A stretch of DNA of 64,000 bases from assembly GCF_002749975.1 (NCBI RefSeq), contig NZ_PEIG01000008.1, positions 1 through 64,000 on the forward strand, in the 5' to 3' direction. The notes beneath the pieces were generated by a model, which was not told the origin of the DNA, made no database searches, and saw only the letters and a program-made list of their open reading frames with translations. Shown in pieces: positions 19,185 through 27,366 of this stretch (position 1 is its first letter; each line of letters opens with the position of its first letter). The position numbers and the translations under genes were made by a program. This DNA is from Gloeocapsopsis sp. IPPAS B-1203. Lineage in GTDB: Bacteria; Cyanobacteriota; Cyanobacteriia; Cyanobacteriales; Chroococcidiopsidaceae.

Positions 19185-20546
19185 TCACGCATTTAAAACT
19201 TTCTTAACTTGTGCTTGGAGACTATCTTGATACTTGGAAGGCTGACGCACTGGCACGATTGCACTTGGTTCAGGAGTCACACTCCAGTCGTAACGCAACA
19301 ACTTGGAGAGGATAATCTTCATTTCCATCTGGGCAAATTGCCAGCCCAAGCAACTGTGCGGACCACTACCAAAGCCTACTAATGCAAAGGAGTGCTTTTT
19401 ATCTTCTTCACGCGGTGGGGCAAAACGATCAGGATCAAAGCGATCGGGATCAGTATAGATTTCAGGTAAACGATGCGTTAGCAGTGGAGAAATATCGACG
19501 TGCCAGCCAGCGGGAATGCAGTAGCCTGCGTAATAAATATCTTTAACAACCCCACGCGACATATTTTGTACAGGAGGATACAGACGTTCTACCTCTTTGA
19601 GGGCGTAGCCCATTTGAGGAAGTTGTTTAAGATGAGATAAGTTAAGTGGTTCATGACCCACGACTTGGGCGTATTCAGTACGTAGGCGATCGCACCACTC
19701 AGGATGCGCGACTAACTCAAACATCAACCATGCAAGTAGCACTGCCGGATTTTCATGTCCTGCAAATAGGACCATCAGTAATTGGTCAATAATATCCGAT
19801 GCACTCAAAGAGTTACCATTTTCATCAACAGATGCGAGTAACAATCCAAGAAAATCGCGTGACTCTTGTAGTAATCCCTGTTGTCTGCGTTGAGCAATTT
19901 TACGCCGTAAGAAAGCTTGTAAATTGCGCCGTGCTTGCTGCGATCGCCCATATAATGTTTGGGGAATATCGAGTTTTAACTTTGCCCTTCGTCCCACAAG
20001 CATTCCTAAAAAATACTGTGTTGCTTCTGCAAATTCGCTTTCGGTTTCAGTGCCTAAGATGAGGCGAATTGCAATTGTTGTTGAAAGATTGGTGAATTCT
20101 TCAATGAGGGAAATTGTACTACCTGCTTGCCAGTCTTCAAAAAACTTATCAACAATTTCTTGAATTGTGTCAAAGTAATTATTAAGCGATCGCCCGTGCA
20201 TTCCTGGATACATTAAGCGGCGTGTTGCTTGATGTTCTGCACCATCTTGTAAGAGCAACCCTTTACCAAAAATGGGTTCTAAAAAAATCCAACCTAGTCG
20301 TGCAGAAAGATGATCTGCTTTTTCTGCTAGAACTAAGCGGTTAGCATCAGGACCAACTAAAAAAGCGAAATTTTTACCAAAAATCCGTGATTTAAAAACT
20401 GAGCCATAGCGCTGAAAGTGATCCCAGTAAAAAAGTTCTTCGTCTCTAAATAGCTCTTTTGTCTCACCTCCAAATAGCTTACCAAAGCTACCAGGCATTT
20501 CCTCTGCTGGTTTAAATTGTGACGTTGGTTTTGTTTGGACAACCAT
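19185..20546 (-). CDS. Cytochrome P450
   Basis: A 453-residue soluble-type P450. The haem-thiolate motif FGSGPHSCLG gives ligand Cys399; the K-helix ExxR is E318-V-E-R321. The I-helix motif reads AGHEN (262-266) where most P450s have AG-x-(D/E)-T, so the conserved threonine that helps oxygen activation is replaced by Asn. The overall pattern recalls cyanobacterial CYP120-like enzymes, with low certainty. It lies 18 bases after the preceding O-methyltransferase gene in the same operon, so a tailoring hydroxylation or oxidative coupling of an aromatic product is a reasonable guess. Redox partners are not encoded nearby. Confidence 0.9.
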   Translation of the reverse strand: MVVQTKPTSQFKPAEEMPGSFGKLFGGETKELFRDEELFYWDHFQRYGSVFKSRIFGKNFAFLVGPDANRLVLAEKADHLSARLGWIFLEPIFGKGLLLQDGAEHQATRRLMYPGMHGRSLNNYFDTIQEIVDKFFEDWQAGSTISLIEEFTNLSTTIAIRLILGTETESEFAEATQYFLGMLVGRRAKLKLDIPQTLYGRSQQARRNLQAFLRRKIAQRRQQGLLQESRDFLGLLLASVDENGNSLSASDIIDQLLMVLFAGHENPAVLLAWLMFELVAHPEWCDRLRTEYAQVVGHEPLNLSHLKQLPQMGYALKEVERLYPPVQNMSRGVVKDIYYAGYCIPAGWHVDISPLLTHRLPEIYTDPDRFDPDRFAPPREEDKKHSFALVGFGSGPHSCLGWQFAQMEMKIILSKLLRYDWSVTPEPSAIVPVRQPSKYQDSLQAQVKKVLNA

Positions 20547-20564
20547 TAAAAATAGCTCCTTTGC

Positions 20565-21605
20565 TCAAGCGCGTACAGCTTCGATGATGCTATTAGCAGT
20601 TTGTGTAGGGATAATTCTTGTTACCTGAAGACCAGCAGATGCTAAGAGAGATCGGTATTGTGCTTCAGTACGTTCATAGCCACCAGGAGTTGTGAGTAAC
20701 GATTCTAAATCAATTAACTTTCCGACAAAAGGCTGATTACCAAGAGGCATAATCATTTCTACGATTAAAAGTCTGCCATCTGCTGACATTGCCTCACGAC
20801 AGTTTTTCAGAAGTTGCACTGCGCGATTGTCATCCCAATTGTGAACGACAAACATGAGAATGTATGCATCACCGCCACTAGGTACTGAATCTAAACAATT
20901 ACCTGCAATCAATTCACAGCGATCTGCAACTTTGGCTGATTCAATTGCTGAAGTTGCCGCAGCGATCGCCGCAGGATAATCAAAAAGTACCCCTTGCATT
21001 GTGGGGTTTGCTTGTAACAGTGAAATAACTGTGCCGCCACTGGCAAAAATACCAATATCAACGACTTTATTAATCAATGAAAAGTCATAATTTGCAAGTA
21101 GCGATTGCGCTGCACGCTGCGAAATACTCGCCTTGGACTCGTTAGAAACTCGCGCAACTTCGGGATCTTGATAAAATTCAAATAATCCTTGTTTATAAAG
21201 GTATTCAAACGCAGGTTCTCCAGTTTTGACACTGTAATGCAGATTTTCCCAAACATTCCAGTGCCAATCTTGACCAAAAAATTTAACAGCAGCGCGGACT
21301 GAATCAGGAGTGTCACTTTGAAGGAACTCAGCAAGGGGCGTTAAGCTAAAATAACACTCATACTCGGCAAAAATACCAACACTTGCAAGCGATCGCATCA
21401 ACCGATAAAGTGATGGTGCATGAGTTCCGGTTGCTTGTGCCAACGCCTCAACAGTTTGAGAACCATCTGCTAATAAGTCAGCAATGCCCAATTCAGCAGC
21501 AGCATAGATTAATCGTGCTACTCGTAAACCCCCTAACATTTGCATCATTGCCACTTGTGGAGGTAAGTCTGGTGGCATATTGGGATTTGGTTTAGTAGTA
21601 ATCAT
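20565..21605 (-). CDS. O-methyltransferase-like protein with altered SAM motif (paralog 1)
   Basis: A 346-residue member of the plant-COMT/acetylserotonin O-methyltransferase type (N-terminal winged-helix dimerisation domain, C-terminal Methyltransf_2 domain). The general-base histidine is retained (H255 in VVHNWDD). However, the glycine-rich SAM motif I, normally VDxGGGxG, reads VDIGIFASGG at 182-191, so SAM binding may be weakened or lost. Non-methylating COMT-fold enzymes are known in aromatic polyketide pathways. It is flanked by the P450 gene and a second methyltransferase gene on the same strand. Confidence 0.85.
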   Translation of the reverse strand: MITTKPNPNMPPDLPPQVAMMQMLGGLRVARLIYAAAELGIADLLADGSQTVEALAQATGTHAPSLYRLMRSLASVGIFAEYECYFSLTPLAEFLQSDTPDSVRAAVKFFGQDWHWNVWENLHYSVKTGEPAFEYLYKQGLFEFYQDPEVARVSNESKASISQRAAQSLLANYDFSLINKVVDIGIFASGGTVISLLQANPTMQGVLFDYPAAIAAATSAIESAKVADRCELIAGNCLDSVPSGGDAYILMFVVHNWDDNRAVQLLKNCREAMSADGRLLIVEMIMPLGNQPFVGKLIDLESLLTTPGGYERTEAQYRSLLASAGLQVTRIIPTQTANSIIEAVRA

Positions 21606-21687
21606 TTCTCTAGATAGTTAGATGGTGAGGGGCATACTAATTTGTAATGAACGATTCTTCTATGTAACTTGCTATTGTTTTCCCTGA

Positions 21688-22803
21688 TCAACTAACACCA
21701 ACAGCCTCAATGATTTTCCAAGGAGATGCTGTGGCAAAGACTTTTGTCAGCTTGAAACCTGCGGCATCAAAAAGTGTGCGATATTCTGCTTCTGTACGTT
21801 CGCGTCCACCAGAAGTTGTTAACATTTCTAAATCCAGAAGTTTACCGAAATAAGGTGTATTTCCAGGAGGAATTACTGCTTCAACAAGCAATAGCTTGCT
21901 GTGTTCTGTCATGGCGCGACGACAGTTTTTGAGAATCTTAACTGCATTATGTTCATCCCAGTCATGAATAACGGTTTTAAGAAGGTAAACATCACCGCCT
22001 GGCGGTACAGACTGAAAAAAGTCGCCAGCAACTAACTCACACCGCTCCGCTAGTCCATTTTCTGTAATAAACTCTTTAGCACCAGCAATGACAGATGGCT
22101 GATCGAATAGAACACCTTTGATTGATGGATATGTTTTAAGAATTGTTGTCAGATGACTACCATAACCACCACCAATATCAACTAATTTAGAGATTCCTGA
22201 AAAATCGTAGCCAGTGGCGATCGCGCTATTATTTAACGAAGCTAAATTAGTCATCGCCTCATCAAAATGATTGCCAGCTTGAGAATCTTGGACAAAGTAC
22301 TCAAAAATATTTGGCTTACCAAAGGTATATTCAACAGCGGTTTTACCTGTTTTGACACTTTCAATCAAGTTACTCCACAAATTCCAGTGCCACTTTTCAC
22401 CTGACATAATTGCCCAAGCACGTACTGATTCAGGAGAATCTATTTGTAACGTCACAGCTAAAGCTGTTAAGTCAAAGCATTTTTCCTCGTCTTCGGCAAA
22501 TATTCCAAAACTCGCAAGCGATCGCAATAATCGATAAAGTGACTGTTCATCTACTCTAGTCAGGTGTGCTAGTTCCTTACTACTTTTAGCGCCATCTTTA
22601 AGCAAGTCAGCAATTCCTAGTTGTGCTGCAACATAAATTGCTTGCGAAACCTGGTAAGCATTGATCATCTCCACCATTGCCACTTGGGGTGGCATCATTT
22701 TGGCTCTAAATTTCTGCAATGAACTGGTAACATTCATCATTGCTTGAATCAGCGCCATAGGAGGCTTTTTAGGTTTTGGTTGAAGATTTGCTTGAGACAT
22801 CAT
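21688..22803 (-). CDS. SAM-dependent O-methyltransferase (paralog 2)
   Basis: A 371-residue COMT-type methyltransferase related to its two neighbours. The core shared segment (MINAYQVSQAIYVAAQLGIADLL in outline) marks the dimerisation domain, and SAM motif I is canonical (VDIGGGYGS). The catalytic histidine sits in VIHDWDE. It should methylate a hydroxyl on a small, probably aromatic, substrate. Of the three paralogs this is the one with a fully standard cofactor site. Confidence 0.9.
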   Translation of the reverse strand: MMSQANLQPKPKKPPMALIQAMMNVTSSLQKFRAKMMPPQVAMVEMINAYQVSQAIYVAAQLGIADLLKDGAKSSKELAHLTRVDEQSLYRLLRSLASFGIFAEDEEKCFDLTALAVTLQIDSPESVRAWAIMSGEKWHWNLWSNLIESVKTGKTAVEYTFGKPNIFEYFVQDSQAGNHFDEAMTNLASLNNSAIATGYDFSGISKLVDIGGGYGSHLTTILKTYPSIKGVLFDQPSVIAGAKEFITENGLAERCELVAGDFFQSVPPGGDVYLLKTVIHDWDEHNAVKILKNCRRAMTEHSKLLLVEAVIPPGNTPYFGKLLDLEMLTTSGGRERTEAEYRTLFDAAGFKLTKVFATASPWKIIEAVGVS

Positions 22804-22978
22804 CCCTCTTTACTCATTTGGCAACCAGAAATTCTTAAGGTAAGTGGGCATAGTTATGTACCACATTTTTTATGTCAGTTAATAGTTAATTGTTGATTTT
22901 CCGTTGACTATTAATTCTTTACAGGTGTAGTTATTGACTCTCGCTCACTCTTTGATGTCTTGATTGTTTTGAAAAATG

Positions 22979-23326
22979 CTAAGAATGTTTGGTGTAGCAA
23001 ACTTCGTAAAGCGTCGGATCGGATTGTGCAATTTTACCGATTGCAGGCATATGTGCCACAGCTTCAGGATTATTAAAAATACCGCGAAAGTCCTCAATAC
23101 TTTGCCATTGTGCGTAGTTTGTTACTCTTTTACCGTCTAAACTTTTGTGGATATTTGCCGCAATAAAACCAGGAAGATTACACATGACTTCTTCAGTTGC
23201 TTTTACTAATAAATCAACGAGTAATTGCTGGTTTTCTGGCTCAACAATAAATACATTAATTAAAGTGATGCAGTCAGTATCTTTAGATATTGTGGTGAGT
23301 TCTTCGTTGTTGACGATTGTAGTCAT
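22979..23326 (-). CDS. Antibiotic biosynthesis monooxygenase (ABM) domain protein
   Basis: A 115-residue ferredoxin-like alpha/beta protein of the ABM family: INVFIVEPENQQLLVDLL, then the LPGFIAANIHKSLDG strand and NYAQWQSIEDF. Small cofactor-free ABM enzymes oxidise phenolic rings to quinones in type II polyketide pathways, although some family members are simple stress proteins. Its place between two O-methyltransferase genes favours a biosynthetic role. Confidence 0.85.
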   Translation of the reverse strand: MTTIVNNEELTTISKDTDCITLINVFIVEPENQQLLVDLLVKATEEVMCNLPGFIAANIHKSLDGKRVTNYAQWQSIEDFRGIFNNPEAVAHMPAIGKIAQSDPTLYEVCYTKHS

Positions 23327-23451
23327 GTTGACTCCTTGAGTAATTTCTAAGTAGTTACTTTAGAGAATGAATACTCCTAAAAAATTCATGATTCATTTTC
23401 GAGAAAGTTACTTTGCAAAGAACAAATAATTACAAATTATGAATTATTTAA

Positions 23452-24525
23452 TCAAGCTGGTATAGATTCAATAATGCTCATTGGAGACTTTGAGGAGATA
23501 ACGTTTGTAAGTTGGAAACCAGATGCGCTGAGGACTTCTCGATATTGTTCTTCGGTGCGTTCGATTGCACCCGTACTCATTAGCAGTGCTTCTACATCTA
23601 AAATTTTGCCTAAAGATGGTTCGTTACCTGGAGGAATAACTATCTCAATAAGTAACAGTTTGCCATGTTCTGCGATCGCCTGACGGCAGTTTTTTAAAAT
23701 AGCGATCGCGCGATCGTCATCATAATCGTGAATTAAATTTTTAATAATGTAAACATTACCACCAGAAGGAAAAGATGCAAAGACATCACCTGTGACAACT
23801 TCGCAGCGATCGCTCAGCCCTGTTACTTCAACAAGCCGTTTTACCTGTTCAATTCGAGTTGGACTGTCGAAGTAAACTCCACGTTGCAATGAGTTGTTCT
23901 TTAATATGGAAGCAATGAGTTTACCATCTCCTTGACCTCCTGTTCCAATATCAACGATGCACTCAAACGAGGCAAAGTCATAGTTAGCTAAAATTGCCAC
24001 GTCAGTCATCGCTAAAGCACTGACCATTGCTCCATCAAAATTTTTGGCAACTTCAGGATTTTGCTGATAGTATTCTTCAAACTCCATTCCAAAAAGATGG
24101 TCAAAGGCAGGTTCACCTGTTTTAAAACTGTGAAGAATTCCTCCCCACATCCGCCAGTGCCACATTTCACCAACAACGATCGCATAATCTCGTAGCGAAT
24201 TGGAAACGTTACTCTGTAGTAACGCACCTCTAGGGGTCAAGTGAAATAAACCGCTCTCGTCTTCAGTGAAGATATCAAAACTAGCAAGTACTCTCAACAA
24301 TCGATAAAGTGACTGTTCGTGAGTTGCTGTTGTTTGTGCTAACTCTGTAATACTCTGTGGTTGTGTCAACAAGTCTGCAATACCAAGCTTTGCCACCACA
24401 GAAATCGACTGTGCAAGTCGATAAGCATTCATCATTTGAAGAATTTTTACTTGCGGTGGTACGCCTTGAGCAACTAGTGGACGAGGTGCTGTAGCGTCTG
24501 AGGGTTTGTGTTGCGATGAAACCAT
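23452..24525 (-). CDS. O-methyltransferase-like protein (paralog 3)
   Basis: A 357-residue COMT-type methyltransferase. The catalytic histidine is present (LIHDYDD). SAM motif I is modified: VDIGTGGQGDGK has an insertion relative to VDxGGGxG but keeps several glycines, so activity is plausible. The dimerisation domain (MMNAYRLAQSI, VVAKLGIADLL) closely matches its two neighbours, indicating local duplication. Its gene starts 14 bases after the Type ISP C-terminal-like gene. Confidence 0.87.
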   Translation of the reverse strand: MVSSQHKPSDATAPRPLVAQGVPPQVKILQMMNAYRLAQSISVVAKLGIADLLTQPQSITELAQTTATHEQSLYRLLRVLASFDIFTEDESGLFHLTPRGALLQSNVSNSLRDYAIVVGEMWHWRMWGGILHSFKTGEPAFDHLFGMEFEEYYQQNPEVAKNFDGAMVSALAMTDVAILANYDFASFECIVDIGTGGQGDGKLIASILKNNSLQRGVYFDSPTRIEQVKRLVEVTGLSDRCEVVTGDVFASFPSGGNVYIIKNLIHDYDDDRAIAILKNCRQAIAEHGKLLLIEIVIPPGNEPSLGKILDVEALLMSTGAIERTEEQYREVLSASGFQLTNVISSKSPMSIIESIPA

Positions 24526-24539
24526 GCTTTAGCCTTGCC

Positions 24540-25061
24540 TTACTGATGAGCGGCGATAAATAATTGTTCTTTATTTGAGCCAAGCTGAAATACTGCCTCA
24601 ATTCCTGCCATTAACTCAATCATTTCATTCAATGCGGTTACTATCCGTTGATATTGTCGAATATCTTTGTTACTGAGATAAGAACCTTCACGATCTTTGA
24701 TCCATTTTTGACAAATTTGATAGTTCCAAACTTGTGATGGTATGTTCTTGAAGTACTGCTTTTTGTTGATCCAAATTAGTCCGTTTTCGCCACTCTGCTT
24801 TGGTTCTGCGTAACGCACTACATCGACAATGTTATTACCTATAACAGGGTAGTCAGCGAGTATCGATATAGGCTGTTCGTCATTACGCTTTTGTGAATAT
24901 ATACGCATAATTCCGCGAATACGAACATCTGCTATGAATCTTCCTTGCCGTTGAGAATGAACTTCATGCCAAGCTGCTTTGCGCAATGCAGGATAAAGTT
25001 TATTATCTTGTTTGTTAGATGATTGGCGATTTCTAACGTGTTGTTCCACTACTGTGTTCAT
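24540..25061 (-). CDS. Protein resembling the C-terminal domain of Type ISP restriction-modification enzymes
   Basis: A 173-residue protein. From about residue 65 it carries the pattern I associate with the C-terminal domain of Type ISP restriction-modification proteins: DYPVIGNNIVDVVRYAEP, IWINKKQYFKNIPSQVWNYQI, CQKWIKDREGSYLSNKDIRQ and YQRIVTALNEMIELM. None of the helicase, nuclease or methyltransferase parts of those enzymes is present here or nearby, so it is a stand-alone domain. It is the first gene of the methyltransferase/ABM/P450 run, which argues for a role in small-molecule metabolism or regulation rather than restriction. The function is unknown. Confidence 0.6.
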   Translation of the reverse strand: MNTVVEQHVRNRQSSNKQDNKLYPALRKAAWHEVHSQRQGRFIADVRIRGIMRIYSQKRNDEQPISILADYPVIGNNIVDVVRYAEPKQSGENGLIWINKKQYFKNIPSQVWNYQICQKWIKDREGSYLSNKDIRQYQRIVTALNEMIELMAGIEAVFQLGSNKEQLFIAAHQ

Positions 25062-25430
25062 ATTTTTTGCCGTACATTATTTATGCAGCTTGTAGTTAGG
25101 TAAGACGGAATTTATTTCCTGGAAAGTAGAATTTTTTGCTCAAGCTTGAAAAATTGGCATTAGACAAAAGAGCAATCTAATTCCGTGTAGAACTATTTTT
25201 TAGAGAAATTTAAAGCTTTGACTAAAAATACCAACTTTTTAAAGGAATCAAAACTACAAAAACCTAGATTTATTACGTTATTGAGTTTTTCAAGATAGCA
25301 GTTTAGAAGGATAAAAACATTAGAAAATACTTACTTTTAGTAATTTAGTAAATAGTTTCTCACATAAATGCGATAAGTAAGTTTTAGAAAAGAGTAGATC
25401 CTGTACAACTTATGTGTAACTTTTTGTTTG
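25062..25430. other. AT-rich intergenic region between devA and the tailoring operon
   Basis: About 370 AT-rich bases between the end of the DevBCA genes and the start of the downstream same-strand operon. It probably contains the operon promoter on the minus strand. No gene or clear hairpin is visible. Confidence 0.5.
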
Positions 25431-26159
25431 TTAGGTGTTACTCTCAAATTGCCTCGATAGGCGTGCTGGTGTAAGGCTATTGTTGTAGCTTAAGCGACCA
25501 TCTTCCATATGAATAATGCGATCTGCAACGTCTAAGATGCGATTATCGTGTGTCACCATCACGATCGTACACATCTGTTCTTGAGCAAGATGCTGCATTA
25601 ACTCGACGACAGCACGCCCAGATGTACTATCTAATGATGCTGTAGGTTCGTCAGCTAACACAAGTTTGGGTTGATTTACTAAAGCCCTAGCAATTGCAAT
25701 GCGTTGTTTTTGCCCGCCTGAGAGGTTTTCCGGATAGTAATTTAGGCGATCGCCTAAACCAACTGCCTGTAGCATCGTTTGCGATCGCGCACGGGCAGCT
25801 TGCATCGAGATGTTATCATTGACCTGCGCTGCCATTTGAACATTTTGTTGAGCAGTGAGAAAGCCTAGCAGGTTGTGCGATTGAAAAATATAGCCAATTT
25901 GACGCCGCAGTTGAACTAATCTTTTCTGACTAGTACCAGATAATTCCTGACCAAGAAACTGGATACTTCCTGTTTGTACAGATCTTAAACCACCAATCAA
26001 ACTTAGTAGCGTTGTTTTTCCTGAGCCTGATTGCCCTGTAATAATGACAAACTCTCCTACACCAATTTCCAAATTAATATCTAGTAAAGTTTGCTTTTGT
26101 AAAACACCTCTACCATAGTAATGATTGAGAGATTGAATTTTAAGTGCTGGTTTTTGCAT
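25431..26159 (-). CDS. devA: DevA-type ABC exporter ATPase
   Basis: ATPase of a MacB/DevBCA-type efflux pump. Walker A GQSGSGKTT, signature LSGGQKQR and Walker B VLADEPTASLD are present, about 242 residues. The ATG at 26159 starts just before the conserved LKIQSLNHYYGRG and avoids overlap with devC; an ATG at 26201 would add 14 non-conserved residues. In Anabaena, DevBCA exports heterocyst glycolipids with TolC. Related DevBCA sets occur in non-heterocystous cyanobacteria with other substrates, so the name marks family only. Confidence 0.88.
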   Translation of the reverse strand: MQKPALKIQSLNHYYGRGVLQKQTLLDINLEIGVGEFVIITGQSGSGKTTLLSLIGGLRSVQTGSIQFLGQELSGTSQKRLVQLRRQIGYIFQSHNLLGFLTAQQNVQMAAQVNDNISMQAARARSQTMLQAVGLGDRLNYYPENLSGGQKQRIAIARALVNQPKLVLADEPTASLDSTSGRAVVELMQHLAQEQMCTIVMVTHDNRILDVADRIIHMEDGRLSYNNSLTPARLSRQFESNT

Positions 26160-26169
26160 ATACTGTTGC

Positions 26170-27336
26170 TTAATTAAAGATATCTGCTGGGTCAGCAGCA
26201 CTTAGTTTACGTATGGCGATCGCACCCGATATGCAGCACATTAAAACGGTCAAAAGTAATACCAATAGTGCTCGACCTATCGTCATTGTAATTGGCAAAA
26301 GCGTTTCTTTTTGTACTATGCTATATTGAAAAGTTGCGAAAGCAAATCCAGGCATATAGCCTAAAATGGCTAATATTAAGGCTTGTTGAAAAATAACAAT
26401 TAATAAGTAGATTTGAGTATAACCTATTGCTTTGAGTGTTGCATATTCTGGTAAATGATCGGCAATTTCACTGTACAATATTTGATAAACAATCACAGTT
26501 CCCACAACAAACGCCATGATTGTTCCCAGAGTAAAGATAAAGCCAATTGCCGTACTACTTGCCCAATAAGATTTTTCAAAATCAATAAACTCTTGTTTCG
26601 ATAGTAATCTAATATCTTTCTGGGTTATCGAACTGCGTAGTTTTTCAAGAACAACCTCAGTGCTTGCTCCTGGTTTAAGTTTAACTAAACCTATATCAAT
26701 GAGTCCGAAGTTCCGTCCATCTTGATTAAATAATCGAAAAAAATTCAAATCGCTTGTCATCAAATTACCATCAGCACCAAATGATGTTCCTAACTGAAAC
26801 AATCCACCAATTTTAATTGTGCGACCTCCTACTTCAGTTGCGATCGCCTTCCCTTGCAGAAAATCAGCGGCGATTGTACCGAACTCTTGACGCGAACCTT
26901 GGTCGAACAAAAAAACATCTGGTTGCTTAATTTTATCGAGGTTTTGTTGGACTCCTGGTAAGTTAACGATAGAAGCATCTGGGTCAAATCCAATGACTTG
27001 AATACTACGCAGCTTGCGTGTTTGAGGGTTTCTCCATGAAGTAAAACCTATATAAATAGGATGAACGGATTCCACTTCCTCAAGTGCTAAAACTTGGTAC
27101 AAACGCCGCTGGGAAAAAGTTTTCAGAGAAAGTAACGCATCCGATTGAGGATTGATGACAACAATTTCGCCATTCAAGCTTTGGTGAAACTGAACATTAC
27201 CATCAAACAGTGCTTCTCGAAAACCTAATTGCATAAACATTAAAATATTGGCAAAAGCAATTCCAGCTAATGCTACGATTAACCGTGTTTTTTCACGCGT
27301 GAGTTGTAACCATGCCAAAGGAATTTTACGAATCAT
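26170..27336 (-). CDS. devC: DevC-type ABC exporter permease
   Basis: A 388-residue FtsX-type permease with one N-terminal helix (about 15-35), a large periplasmic domain, and three C-terminal helices (about 260-385), as in DevC. It starts IPLAWLQLTREKTRLIVALAGIAFA, close to the typical DevC N-terminus, and forms the inner-membrane part of the pump with devA and devB. Confidence 0.88.
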   Translation of the reverse strand: MIRKIPLAWLQLTREKTRLIVALAGIAFANILMFMQLGFREALFDGNVQFHQSLNGEIVVINPQSDALLSLKTFSQRRLYQVLALEEVESVHPIYIGFTSWRNPQTRKLRSIQVIGFDPDASIVNLPGVQQNLDKIKQPDVFLFDQGSRQEFGTIAADFLQGKAIATEVGGRTIKIGGLFQLGTSFGADGNLMTSDLNFFRLFNQDGRNFGLIDIGLVKLKPGASTEVVLEKLRSSITQKDIRLLSKQEFIDFEKSYWASSTAIGFIFTLGTIMAFVVGTVIVYQILYSEIADHLPEYATLKAIGYTQIYLLIVIFQQALILAILGYMPGFAFATFQYSIVQKETLLPITMTIGRALLVLLLTVLMCCISGAIAIRKLSAADPADIFN

Positions 27337-27366
27337 TTTCTTGGCATTAAATAAGTATTGTTCGAT

